Of a stretch of DNA of 64,000 bases, positions 17,620 to 26,701 are shown in pieces. The notes under the pieces were generated by a model. The model had not been told where the DNA came from, made no database searches, and saw only the letters and a list, made by a program, of their open reading frames with translations. Source of the DNA: Paenibacillus psychroresistens (GTDB lineage: Bacteria; Bacillota; Bacilli; Paenibacillales; NBRC-103111); the NCBI RefSeq assembly GCF_009728935.1, contig NZ_CP034235.1:3634001-3698000 (forward strand). The letters are read 5' to 3'. Numbering within the stretch: the stretch's first letter is position 1; each line of letters opens with the position of its first letter. The position numbers were made by a program, and so were the translations under genes.

Positions 17620-20526
17620 ATGAGTCACAGAGTAAATAAACGTACTTTGAAGAAACGGATTTCACGTACCGTGTATGCTGCATCATTTCTCAGTATTTTT
17701 TTATTTAGCATTACCATTGTAATTGGGCTCAACATTTTCTTACAGCCGGTTTCAGGCTTCTTCTCCAATATTATTAGCAATACGATAACACGGGAAATGA
17801 ATTCAGAGAGCTTCCTTCATGAACAGCAAATTGCTAGTTTAGTGGAATTTAACCCGCAAGCGGCACAAGCTAAAGCGTGGGTGCAAAGCATGGATCATAT
17901 TACTAAGCTGGAGAGCTATATCCCGGTTGAAGCGCTGAATAAAATGGTGGAAAATAAAGATGCAGAAGCCAAAAAATCAATTTCAACCAGCCTCGATTTT
18001 GATCTTGACTTTATCCTGCTTCGTATTCAAATGGGTGATCGAGTATTGTATGCAAATGATGAAAAGCTAAGTGATATGGAAAGTAATTTTATATTTGACT
18101 GGCTGCTCAAGCGCTTTACAATTAAATCCACAAATCCATTATATGATCAAAATAAGCTGGAAGTTGGCCAGGTTTCTTCTATGATCGCACCTCAATTTAT
18201 GGTTATTATATTTATTGGCCTTTCGATACTTTTCCTTATTCTCATGGTGGTATGTTTAATTATCTCGCGGTTTATTAGTAAGCTAATGTCAAAGCCTTTA
18301 TTAAAGCCTTTGGAGCAATTGACCGGAAGAATGATCGAAATAGCTAATGAATCAACTTCGATGGACAGTCAAATTGTCTTAGTTAAACCTTTGCGTGAAA
18401 TTGAAACCTTAGCAGATACCTCTAATTTAATTATGAACAAAATGAAGGACTACAGCGAAAAGCTGCAGGATCAGAAGAATGAATTGGAAGACCAGAATGA
18501 AGAGCTTGAAGCTCAGAATGAAGAGTTAAACCAATCTAAGTTGAAGCTGCAGGAAGCTCAGCAGCAGTTGATTAGAAGCGGGAATTCGATTCGTAATCTG
18601 CTGGATAATGCGGGACAAGGTTTTCTTACTTTCAGCAGCAGTTTACTGGTAGATCCAGAGTATAGCCGGGAGTGCAAACATCTTTTTGAGCAAGAGATTG
18701 AGGGTTTATCTTTTGCAAGTCTAATTACTGAAGGGGATGTGGAGCAAAAACGTTTCATTGATAATTTGCTGCATAAGCTGTTTAGTGAAACAGATAAAGC
18801 CAAACGCAACATTTATTTTCCGTTGTTGCCAGAAGAAATAGTATTAGGACAGAAGCATATCCGCTTGGATTTTAAAATGATCGCCAGTAATGACATGCTA
18901 GCTTCTGAATCCATAATGGTCATCCTAACCGATATCTCGGAAAAACGTGAACTGCAAAGCCAAATGGAAGCAGAGCGCAATATTCTCAAAATGGTCGTTA
19001 AAGTTATTGTCAGCTATGGTGATTTCACGGATTGTGTACGTAATTTCAAGCTGTTCACAGAGATAGAGCTTCAGGATATTCTGTTTAAGAATGAAGCTGT
19101 GAAGTCTAAGCTGCTGGCCATTTATCGCGATATTCACACCTATAAAGGCAGTTTTTCACAGTTTGGCTTAACCAACGTAGTCCAAAAATTGCATGAAGCG
19201 GAATCTCATTTCTCAGAGCTGCTCAAAATTTCGGACGATTTAAGTCAAGCTGGTCTCGAAGCAGAAATTCAAGGAATTGGCATCAGTGGATGGTTGGAAG
19301 CTGATATGGCAATCTTGCACTCCATCCTTGGAGAATCGTTCTTCCATCAGGACGATTTATTAATGGTTGATAAATCGAAGATTATGGAAATCGAACGCAA
19401 AATGCTGACGATTCTTTCACCCAATGAATGCAAAATCCTTATTCCTGATCTGCGCAAGCTCAGATTTAAATCATTCCGCGATTTATTAAAAACTTATCCC
19501 GAATACATCGGTGGCCTTGCAGAGCGGATGGAGAAATTCGTTGAGCCCATAGAAATTGTCGGTGGCGAGTTTTTCGCGGACACAGAGCTCTATTATGATT
19601 TCAGCCGCAGCTTGATTCATGTTTTCCGTAATATGATCGATCATGCGATTGAAGAACCAGAAGAGCGGGTTGAGTTAGGCAAGGCAGAAAGCGGCAGCAT
19701 TCGTTGCATTATCCAGATTGAGCAAAGTCAAGTTTGTATAGAGCTTTCTGATGATGGTAAAGGGATTGATCCTGAGGTTATTCGTCTTAGAGCTTTAGAA
19801 AAGGCGATTTATACACTTGAAGAAATGGAAGCTATGAGCGAAAAGCAAATCATTGAAATTATTTTTCACGATCAATTTTCGACCAAGGATTTAGTTAGTG
19901 ATATCTCAGGAAGAGGCATCGGATTATCTTCTGTGAAAGCAGAAGTATTAAAGCTTGGTGGAAGTATCGAGGTTATTACAGAGGTAGGTAAAGGGACAAG
20001 CTTCCGTTTTTATGTGCCTTATGAGGAGCTTAGCTCCGTTCAGGAAATTGATTTTCCGCAAACGCTGCAGCCTTGTATTGAGACCACTTTGCAATATTTT
20101 GAGCAATTCGCACATTTGAGCCTAAAGTCACAACCTAGCTTTGATCGTCTAACTGGGGAGAAGCTATCCCTGAAAAAGGTAACTTCCTTTGTCGGGTTCA
20201 AAGGAGCAGTTGAAGGTATCTTCGTGATGACTGTTGATGAAGCGTTATCCAGAGAGATGGTTAGAGGTATTGTACTGGATCCATTAACTGGGGATGAGCT
20301 AGATACCTATGTGGAGGATGCGCTTGCTGAAACCTCGAATATAATACTGGGCAATTCGATTAAGCTGTTTCAATATTTCTCTGATTTTATGATCATGGAT
20401 CCACCTGTTACGATTTATACGGAAGGCGCATCGATTAAATATACAGATGCAGAAATTTGGTCATGTATAATGGAATGTGAATTTGGGAGCATGCAAATCA
20501 GCTTTGTAATTATGAAAAGAGGTTAA
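17620..20526 (+). CDS. CheA-like hybrid kinase fused to CheX-like phosphatase
   Basis: A ~968-residue protein (residue numbers here count from the alternative GTG at 17611, three residues longer). Membrane helices at about 20-45 and 195-220 enclose an extracytoplasmic sensor; a charged coiled coil follows (~280-325), then a PAS-like segment ending ILTDISEKRELQ (~438-450). An Hpt signature is at IHTYKGSFSQFG (His509). A CheA-type HATPase has HVFRNMIDHAIE (Asn674), DDGKGID and GRGIGLSSVK. The last ~150 residues look like CheX/CheC, with the phosphatase motif E-x-x-N at Glu907/Asn910. No CheW-like domain is seen. The ATG at 17620 has AGGTGA at better spacing than the GTG has. Predicted partners are the flanking response regulators. 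Confidence 0.85.
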   Translation: MSHRVNKRTLKKRISRTVYAASFLSIFLFSITIVIGLNIFLQPVSGFFSNIISNTITREMNSESFLHEQQIASLVEFNPQAAQAKAWVQSMDHITKLESYIPVEALNKMVENKDAEAKKSISTSLDFDLDFILLRIQMGDRVLYANDEKLSDMESNFIFDWLLKRFTIKSTNPLYDQNKLEVGQVSSMIAPQFMVIIFIGLSILFLILMVVCLIISRFISKLMSKPLLKPLEQLTGRMIEIANESTSMDSQIVLVKPLREIETLADTSNLIMNKMKDYSEKLQDQKNELEDQNEELEAQNEELNQSKLKLQEAQQQLIRSGNSIRNLLDNAGQGFLTFSSSLLVDPEYSRECKHLFEQEIEGLSFASLITEGDVEQKRFIDNLLHKLFSETDKAKRNIYFPLLPEEIVLGQKHIRLDFKMIASNDMLASESIMVILTDISEKRELQSQMEAERNILKMVVKVIVSYGDFTDCVRNFKLFTEIELQDILFKNEAVKSKLLAIYRDIHTYKGSFSQFGLTNVVQKLHEAESHFSELLKISDDLSQAGLEAEIQGIGISGWLEADMAILHSILGESFFHQDDLLMVDKSKIMEIERKMLTILSPNECKILIPDLRKLRFKSFRDLLKTYPEYIGGLAERMEKFVEPIEIVGGEFFADTELYYDFSRSLIHVFRNMIDHAIEEPEERVELGKAESGSIRCIIQIEQSQVCIELSDDGKGIDPEVIRLRALEKAIYTLEEMEAMSEKQIIEIIFHDQFSTKDLVSDISGRGIGLSSVKAEVLKLGGSIEVITEVGKGTSFRFYVPYEELSSVQEIDFPQTLQPCIETTLQYFEQFAHLSLKSQPSFDRLTGEKLSLKKVTSFVGFKGAVEGIFVMTVDEALSREMVRGIVLDPLTGDELDTYVEDALAETSNIILGNSIKLFQYFSDFMIMDPPVTIYTEGASIKYTDAEIWSCIMECEFGSMQISFVIMKRG

Positions 20527-20529
20527 CTA

Positions 20530-21279
20530 ATGGCTACTATTCTTATTGTAGATGATTCAATTCTTATGCGGAGAAATTTAAGAGTGCTCTTGGCTGAAGC
20601 GGGACATGAAGTGGTTGCGGAGGCTTCTAATGGAATGGAAGGCTACCGGGAATATGCCAAGCATTTACCCGATTTAGTAACGATGGATATTACGATGCCG
20701 ATTATGAGCGGCTTGGATTCGCTGAAGAAGATTATTGCTACCTATCCCAATGCCAAAGTCGTCATGATCAGCGCCTTGGATCAGAAAAGTATGGTTTTCG
20801 AAGCTATTCAGAATGGCGCCATGCATTATATCCTCAAGCCAATCACTTTGGAGAAAATGCTGATGACTATTAATACTGTACTTGATTTGCCTCAGGATAA
20901 ACGCGAAGGAGATTCAATCGAGGACGGGAAGCTCTTGGCAGCCAGCAAGTTCGATCAGCCGTTTGTGATTGATAATAAAAATGGGATTTTTATCATTACC
21001 GTATATCCTAATTTGGATGAGGTTTCAATGAGTTCGATTAATACAGCGATGCAGGGCTTTTTATTCATTAAACCTTTAAAGGTCGTGTTTCATTTTGAAC
21101 TGGAAACTTTAACCGATTTAGAATTAAAGAGCTTTACAGATTATATCCTTGCTATTAAAGCAGCCGGTGGTATGGTTGGTATAGTCTGTCCAAATCTGCG
21201 CTTAATTCGTCAGATGAAATCCAAGGACGCCGATCTTTTTGCGAAAATTTATACCGATATTAAAGAAATTGTGATGTAA
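20530..21279 (+). CDS. Response regulator with STAS-like C-terminal domain (copy 2)
   Basis: A 249-residue paralogue of the regulator at 15656. The receiver has Asp8/Asp9, Asp53 in MDITMP and the conserved Lys in LKPIT. The C-terminal ~95 residues share with copy 1 the pattern NGIFIITV and AMQGFLFIKPLKVVFHFE. It begins 3 bases after the kinase stop, confirming the operon. No DNA-binding domain is present, so output is expected through protein contact, possibly with the cyclase or through the CheX-like domain. Confidence 0.86.
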   Translation: MATILIVDDSILMRRNLRVLLAEAGHEVVAEASNGMEGYREYAKHLPDLVTMDITMPIMSGLDSLKKIIATYPNAKVVMISALDQKSMVFEAIQNGAMHYILKPITLEKMLMTINTVLDLPQDKREGDSIEDGKLLAASKFDQPFVIDNKNGIFIITVYPNLDEVSMSSINTAMQGFLFIKPLKVVFHFELETLTDLELKSFTDYILAIKAAGGMVGIVCPNLRLIRQMKSKDADLFAKIYTDIKEIVM

Positions 21280-21291
21280 GGAGATGATAGC

Positions 21292-21840
21292 GTGATGCAG
21301 AAAACCGCTTTATTAATTATTGATGTCCAAACGGCAATGTTTACGTACGAGAATTTCAAGCTATTCAATGAGCAACAAATTCTGGCCAATTTATTGCAGC
21401 TTGTAGAGAAAGCTCGTTCATCCCAAATCCCAGTGATTTTTATTCAACATACAAGCTCCGATGAAACCGATGAATTCTATCGAGGGAGTTCAACCTGGGA
21501 GATCTACCCAATGCTGTCGCCGAGAGCAGATGAGCTTATTATTCAGAAAACAACCTGGGATGCGTTTCATCTCACTCCATTACATGAAGAGCTGCAGAAG
21601 CTTGAGATTGAGCATTTAATAATAGCAGGCATGCAAACCGAATTTTGTCTGGATACTAGCTGCAGAAGAGCTTTTAGTATGGGCTATCAGAATGTTCTGG
21701 TCCAAGATGCGCATAGTACTTTTGATGGCAGGATCCTCACAGCCGGTCAAATTATTCAGCATCATAATGCTATTATTGGCGGACGGTTTGCTAAATTGAA
21801 AACAACAAGCGAGCTGATAGAGCAAGAAATGGGGAGGTAA
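21292..21840 (+). CDS. Isochorismatase-like cysteine hydrolase
   Basis: A 182-residue enzyme of the isochorismatase/nicotinamidase superfamily. The catalytic triad is visible: Asp11 (LLIIDVQTAMF), Lys86 (IIQKTTWDAF) and Cys119 (AGMQTEFCLDTSC). The substrate is unknown; members hydrolyse amides such as nicotinamide or ureidoacrylate, or act on isochorismate. AAGGAG precedes a GTG-ATG pair; GTG at 21292 is at the better spacing. It follows the signalling module by 12 bases and may share its transcript, but a functional link is not evident. Confidence 0.88.
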   Translation: MMQKTALLIIDVQTAMFTYENFKLFNEQQILANLLQLVEKARSSQIPVIFIQHTSSDETDEFYRGSSTWEIYPMLSPRADELIIQKTTWDAFHLTPLHEELQKLEIEHLIIAGMQTEFCLDTSCRRAFSMGYQNVLVQDAHSTFDGRILTAGQIIQHHNAIIGGRFAKLKTTSELIEQEMGR

Positions 21841-21845
21841 GCATC

Positions 21846-23312
21846 ATGCAGCTCAATACGAGGATCAGGGGTGCTAAACGGATTGTTGGCATAACGATCC
21901 TTGGGTTTTCTGTCGGGCTTGGAGCTTCCATACCAACCACCATCAGCGCCAGCAGTTCAGTTAGTTATAAATCTCAGTCTGTTACCTATCAAGGTAAGGC
22001 TTTTACGGTTCAAATGGTTACAGTCGATCTTAAAGATCCTTATTTACGTGTGATGCCAGTTGTTGCTGATGCTGGAGTCGGGCATGTCGAGGATTTCGCT
22101 TCAATGCTTAGTAGCAATGATGCAGTTGCAGGGATAAACGGTACATTTTTTGACGCATATGAAGAGAATGCGACAATTAGATATCCCAATGGTTTATTGG
22201 TTGGCTCGGGTGAGATTATTCATTCTGGTGCGAATCAATCATTATCAGTTGGGATAGACAAGCTTCCACAAATTGAATATCTCAAAACAGAGATGAAGAT
22301 CCATATCACACATTCAGATGGAACCCAATATACATTTTCTCCATGGGGAGTGAATAAATATTACGGTGCTGCTGTATTGGATCAAGTCAATTTATATACA
22401 ACTGAATTCGGCAAGTCAGTAGCTTTCACCAAAGGAACCAAAATCGTGATTGCGGATCAAGTGATCAAGCAAATTACGACTAATACAGCTGCAATTCCTA
22501 CCAATGGGCAAGTTATATTCGTCGGGAATACGGACTCCAATCTTAAATATATTGTATCGAAGCTCCATGTTGGTGATAAGGCTGAGCTCGAAGCTACTGT
22601 AAAAAAAGCCAATGAAACACTCAGCAGCGAAAACTGGGAGGCTGCTATTGGCGTGGGACCTAAGCTTTTAACCAATGGAAAAGTCGATATCGATTATAAA
22701 CGAGATGGTTTTACCGATCCTAAGATAACCACAAACGCCAACGCGCGCAGCTTTGTAGGAGTAGATAAAAGTAAAAAACTTGTGCTAGGTACAATTTCAG
22801 CAGCAACTGCTTCAGATATGGCGAATGTGTTATTGAAGCTAGGCTTAACAGATGCGATGAATATGGACGGAGGCGCAAGCTCTGCGCTTTATTACGAAGG
22901 TTCGATGAAGCGCACGCCAAGTCGCTTGTTAAGTAATGCTTTGGTTGTTAGGCGTTATAAGGAGCCGCAGGTTCAAGTTACGGTAAATGGCCAATTCATT
23001 GACGAATTTCGCGGCTATGTATATAAGGAAAAAACGATGGTACCGTTTCGCGGGATTTTTGAACGCATTCAAGCAGAATTCAAATGGGATGAAGCTAAAC
23101 GCGTGCTAACCGCTAAAAAGGGCGAAACAACACTCGTGCTTCGCCCAGATGATCGAATAGCGGAAGTAAATGGCTTGCCTGTAACCTTGGATGTGGCACC
23201 GACAATTCGCGAAGGGCATATATATATTCCACTGCGATTTGTTGCAGAAACCTTGGGAGCCAAGGTTACCTGGGATCCAATCCTTTACCGTGCTCTATTA
23301 AGCATCGAATAA
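21846..23312 (+). CDS. Exported phosphodiester glycosidase with stalk domains
   Basis: A 488-residue exported protein. After an N-terminal signal region, residues ~55-370 match the phosphodiester glycosidase (NAGPA, PF09992) family, with the motifs AGINGTFFDA and MNMDGGASSALYYEG. Members remove N-acetylglucosamine-type caps from phosphodiesters, and bacterial forms are thought to act on wall polymers. The C-terminal ~120 residues form a stalk module (EKTMVPFRGIFERI, HIYIPLRFVAETLGAKVTWDP). It starts 5 bases after the hydrolase gene. Its stop lies 3 bases from the stop of the convergent gene at 23316. Confidence 0.88.
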   Translation: MQLNTRIRGAKRIVGITILGFSVGLGASIPTTISASSSVSYKSQSVTYQGKAFTVQMVTVDLKDPYLRVMPVVADAGVGHVEDFASMLSSNDAVAGINGTFFDAYEENATIRYPNGLLVGSGEIIHSGANQSLSVGIDKLPQIEYLKTEMKIHITHSDGTQYTFSPWGVNKYYGAAVLDQVNLYTTEFGKSVAFTKGTKIVIADQVIKQITTNTAAIPTNGQVIFVGNTDSNLKYIVSKLHVGDKAELEATVKKANETLSSENWEAAIGVGPKLLTNGKVDIDYKRDGFTDPKITTNANARSFVGVDKSKKLVLGTISAATASDMANVLLKLGLTDAMNMDGGASSALYYEGSMKRTPSRLLSNALVVRRYKEPQVQVTVNGQFIDEFRGYVYKEKTMVPFRGIFERIQAEFKWDEAKRVLTAKKGETTLVLRPDDRIAEVNGLPVTLDVAPTIREGHIYIPLRFVAETLGAKVTWDPILYRALLSIE

Positions 23313-23315
23313 AGC

Positions 23316-24473
23316 TCATTTCACAATTTCTCCAGTAAGCACGGCTTCGAAATCGGAGCCTTTTACTTTGCCCAGCTCGTGAAGGTCATCATCATCCCAA
23401 CGTTTATCGGGTGCGCCGCTTACATACCAATTGCTGCCATTATCTGCGACAATCATCCCATAGGTTTTCATGGCACGGAGGATAGCTTGATTGATTTTGG
23501 AATATTTCGTGATATCGAAATCTGCTTTCAAGCGTATTCTTAGACCCATTGGCGGCAGGCTTGCTTTAGTATCACTGGATGCATAATGTGTCGCTGGCAG
23601 GATAAATGCTTTCTGGGTTTTGCTAACTGTAAAGCGAATAGCATGATTGATTTCGCCTGATGCAGCCTCATCATAACGTACGAGTCCAGGGAAGATGGGC
23701 AAGCCTGCTGCATCTGCGGAGGTCCAATATTTGGTCCTTAAAGCATTCGACTTCAAATCCCATTTAGCTCCATTAGACGCTGTCCATCCTGTTGCTGTCG
23801 GGTGAGCATTATAGAGCTCATATAGCAATTGATTATCGCGATCAACAACAATCACATGCCTGTCGCCATCCCCATTAGGTCCGCCTTCAATTGGGGCATT
23901 CAACGGAATCGGATAGGGGCCAGGATCACTTTCGTCCCCATAATCGGTAAATTGGATTTTGACTTTGGGCTGATCTTTGCCGACGATTGTATAAGGAATA
24001 CCAATTGGCGCACCATCCCAGACCGTTCCGAAATCGGCATGCAGTCCTGTTGTTAAGCCGATGGAGCCGAGGTAATCAACAGATTTAGTATGAACAGGCA
24101 GCTTAGAGATATCTGTATTCCATGGATTATTGGCTGGGAAGACTTGAATATTACCCATGGGTGTTTGTGGTTTCGATGCCCCTGTGTTCTCAGGCTTTAA
24201 GCCAACATAGACAGAGGTATTGGGCTCGTCCCAGTAGACTGGCTTATCCAATGATTCAGAAAGAAATCGTAGAGGAACATATAGCTTATCCTTGTATAGG
24301 AAGCCTTGTGTGCCATCGGTCGGCGTTTTCTTCACGCCATCGAAGAAATATTGAACAGGACGAAAATAAACGTCAATTCCAACTGAAGTTGCTGCATAGG
24401 TCATTCCAGAGAAAAAGAGCGCACCGCAGACAAAACCAATTGTTAAATGCTTGACTCGAGCCATTTTACGCAA
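23316..24473 (-). CDS. Exported stalk-domain protein of unknown function
   Basis: A 385-residue protein. A TTG at 24473 has AGGAGG eight bases upstream, while the first ATG (24464) is too far from it, so TTG is the start. A signal segment (TIGFVCGALFFSGMTYAA) is followed by a stalk domain (~30-92: LYVPLRFLSESLDKPVYWDE). The remaining ~280 residues begin FPANNPWNTDISKLP and hold a Gly/Asp-rich, largely beta region (GGPNGDGDRHVIVVDRD); I have no family name for it. It stands alone, convergent with the phosphodiester glycosidase gene. Confidence 0.82.
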   Translation of the reverse strand: MRKMARVKHLTIGFVCGALFFSGMTYAATSVGIDVYFRPVQYFFDGVKKTPTDGTQGFLYKDKLYVPLRFLSESLDKPVYWDEPNTSVYVGLKPENTGASKPQTPMGNIQVFPANNPWNTDISKLPVHTKSVDYLGSIGLTTGLHADFGTVWDGAPIGIPYTIVGKDQPKVKIQFTDYGDESDPGPYPIPLNAPIEGGPNGDGDRHVIVVDRDNQLLYELYNAHPTATGWTASNGAKWDLKSNALRTKYWTSADAAGLPIFPGLVRYDEAASGEINHAIRFTVSKTQKAFILPATHYASSDTKASLPPMGLRIRLKADFDITKYSKINQAILRAMKTYGMIVADNGSNWYVSGAPDKRWDDDDLHELGKVKGSDFEAVLTGEIVK

Positions 24474-24550
24474 TATAAAAACCTCCTAAAAATCAATGAT
24501 GGATTTGTAAGTATACTACTTTCTTCGACATTTAGCGCGGATATCCTTTG

Positions 24551-24559
24551 TGCTATAAT
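24551..24559 (+). promoter_or_regulatory. Extended -10 promoter of the PgpA-like gene
   Basis: TGCTATAAT lies 40 bases before the start at 24599. No convincing -35 accompanies it. Confidence 0.5.
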
Positions 24560-24598
24560 GAAAGGTGTTAGGAAGAACCCCTAGAGGAGCTGAAGGAA

Positions 24599-25573
24599 AT
24601 GAAATCATTTTTAGCTGACAAAGAGCATACTTTTTCCGATTTACTTGCGGAATTATATACGTTTTACCCCAAACAAGAGATCATGCTGGCGGTCATTCAA
24701 TTGCTGCATAGTGTCAAAACAATCCCTGTAGAATTAACCGATGTTGAACTAGCCTTGAATGCTGTGCTTAAAAAAACCGAGACATATTCGGTATTATTAA
24801 CCTTAATGGAGCTGGAAAAGAAAGCAGAAGTGGATGAGGTTTTACAGGAAAGCATGAAACATCCTTCCTATAACCAGCATCGGACGATTGCATTGAATAT
24901 CTGTCATATGTATAGCTCTGGCGCTGTTAGTTTTTTTGGTTATGTGGATTGCACCTTTCGCAGCTTTTTCCCGCAAAAGCACCCAAAAAGCTTTATTGCC
25001 AAAGGGGTTTGTGCATTAATTGCTTGTACCGCAGAGGTCTTGGTAACTGGCATCGTTCAAGATTATACTGAAGAGAACCTCGCTATTCTATTACGTCGCG
25101 GTGTGACCTTGAATCATCTTGTTGATATGGTTTTCATTCTCCAAAAGCCTTATAATTCGGAGCTGACTTTTGAGGATTGTAAAGGTCATGTATTAGGCGT
25201 GCTTCGCAAACAGCAAACCTTTCATACAATTCAGCTTTGTGCACAAATCGATGAAGGCGTGGAGCAAAACGAGTTTGGTGCGCAATTTCAAGCAATAGTT
25301 GCTAATGATGAGGGCTTATACGGTGTAGACGAGGCCGTGAACATATCAATTTCAATGATGTATGGGATGATTGCCATTACGAATTTTGGTTATTTGGATA
25401 AATCCAAGCCTGGCATCATTGGTGAGCTTGATCGCGATCACTCAAACGGCAAATGCAATACATTTATGGATGATACCGTTTGTGCCTTAGTTTCGGCAAG
25501 CTGTGCAAGGCTAGCGCATAATCATGTTAATACCCAATCCAAGCCCAATTATGATTTAAACCCGATTGACTAG
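24599..25573 (+). CDS. Duplicated PgpA/YutG-family protein
   Basis: A 324-residue protein whose second half (~165-315) is a complete YutG-type phosphatidylglycerophosphatase A domain: LTFEDCKGHVLGVL, DEGLYGVDEA, ITNFGYLDKSKPGIIGELD and DDTVCALVSASCARLAH. B. subtilis YutG has only about half this length. The first half aligns with the second in the same order (LTDVELALNAVLKKTE, ALNICHMYSSGAVSFFGYVD, CALIACTAEVL) but has lost the YGVDEA and DD motifs, so it looks like a degenerate internal copy. The C-terminal half probably keeps the family fold; enzymatic activity is not shown. It has its own promoter. Confidence 0.85.
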   Translation: MKSFLADKEHTFSDLLAELYTFYPKQEIMLAVIQLLHSVKTIPVELTDVELALNAVLKKTETYSVLLTLMELEKKAEVDEVLQESMKHPSYNQHRTIALNICHMYSSGAVSFFGYVDCTFRSFFPQKHPKSFIAKGVCALIACTAEVLVTGIVQDYTEENLAILLRRGVTLNHLVDMVFILQKPYNSELTFEDCKGHVLGVLRKQQTFHTIQLCAQIDEGVEQNEFGAQFQAIVANDEGLYGVDEAVNISISMMYGMIAITNFGYLDKSKPGIIGELDRDHSNGKCNTFMDDTVCALVSASCARLAHNHVNTQSKPNYDLNPID

Positions 25574-25626
25574 TATTAATATATAATAAACTAACATTTC
25601 AACAAGTACGAGTATAGGAGTCTATC

Positions 25627-26610
25627 ATGAGGGACGTTATCATTGTCGGGGCGGGTCCGTGTGGGATATCCGCCGCTATTGAATTGCAGTTAATACAGCT
25701 CCAATCGCTGATTATTGAGAAGAACTCGATCGTTCACTCGATTTATATGTATCCGACCTATATGTCCTTTTTCAGTACGCCTGAATTACTGGAGATTGGG
25801 AATATCCCGTTTACTACACCTAATGAGAAGCCAACACGCACTGAAGCCTTGGTTTATTATCGCAATGTTGCTAAACATTATAAGCTTGCCATTCAACCTT
25901 ATGAAGCGGTAATCGCGATTAATCAGCTCGGTGACCATTTTGAGGTGCAAACCCTTAATCGTTTTCAAGAAACCAGCAGCTATGAAGCTCGTCATGTTGT
26001 GATAGCCTTAGGGTATTTTGAACAGCCGAATTTATTGAATATACCCGGAGAAAGTCTTAGTAAGGTGACTCATTACTTCCGTGAAGCCCATCCCTATACA
26101 GGGATGAAGGTTGCGATTATTGGCGGGAGCAACTCTGCTGTAGATGCAGCTTTAGAGCTTAATCGGGTGGGGGCGGAAGTGACGGTCATCTATCGCGGAG
26201 AAGGTATTTCTACTAGCATTAAGCCATGGGTACGACCCCATTATGAAAGCTTGGTGAAAAAAGGCACAATCCGAATGTTGTTTCAAGCCAACGTCAAGCA
26301 AATCGACCCTCGCAGTATAACCATCCAAACGGATACTGAAACAGTAACCCTTGAAAATGATTTTGTGCTGGCGCTCACAGGCTTTCGTCCTAACCGAAAG
26401 CTCTTGGAAGAGGCGGGAGTCCGCATGCAGCCTGGGGGAGACAAGCCTGAGCATAATCCGGAAACTATGGAAACCAATGTCAAGGGATTATACATTGCTG
26501 GCGTTATAGCCTCAGGTGAAAATGCGAATGAAGTGTTTATTGAAACCGGTCGTTTTCATGGCAGATTAATTGCTCAGGATATAGCGGAAAAATTAGCGGA
26601 TTCTCGTTAG
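25627..26610 (+). CDS. ypdA: YpdA-type flavoprotein (putative bacillithiol disulfide reductase)
   Basis: A 327-residue FAD/NAD(P)H oxidoreductase. The FAD site is VGAGPCGISAAIEL near the start and the NADPH site VAIIGGSNSAVDAAL is in the middle. The N-terminal stretch SIYMYPTYMSFFSTPELLEIG is characteristic of YpdA. In Firmicutes YpdA is proposed to reduce bacillithiol disulfide, keeping the low-molecular-weight thiol pool reduced in the cytosol. A TAGGAGT element precedes the ATG. It lies 53 bases after the PgpA-like gene. Confidence 0.92.
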   Translation: MRDVIIVGAGPCGISAAIELQLIQLQSLIIEKNSIVHSIYMYPTYMSFFSTPELLEIGNIPFTTPNEKPTRTEALVYYRNVAKHYKLAIQPYEAVIAINQLGDHFEVQTLNRFQETSSYEARHVVIALGYFEQPNLLNIPGESLSKVTHYFREAHPYTGMKVAIIGGSNSAVDAALELNRVGAEVTVIYRGEGISTSIKPWVRPHYESLVKKGTIRMLFQANVKQIDPRSITIQTDTETVTLENDFVLALTGFRPNRKLLEEAGVRMQPGGDKPEHNPETMETNVKGLYIAGVIASGENANEVFIETGRFHGRLIAQDIAEKLADSR

Positions 26611-26656
26611 AAATTTATTGATAAATTTGGATGAGTTGCACGATTCCCTTGGTAAG

Positions 26657-26681
26657 TTTAGTATATAACTACCATACTAAA
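26657..26681 (+). promoter_or_regulatory. Inverted repeat before the hydrolase gene
   Basis: A perfect 8-bp inverted repeat TTTAGTAT / ATACTAAA with a 9-base spacer lies 20-45 bases before the start at 26702. It overlaps a possible -10 TAGTAT that pairs at 17 bases with TTGCAC (about 26636). It could be an operator. Confidence 0.45.
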
Positions 26682-26701
26682 TTAAAGGGGAGTTTTCGCA
26701 A

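Noticed and set aside
23310..23318. Regulatory meaning of convergent stop codons 3 bases apart
   Set aside because: It is merely tight packing of convergent genes; no hairpin or other signal is visible around it.
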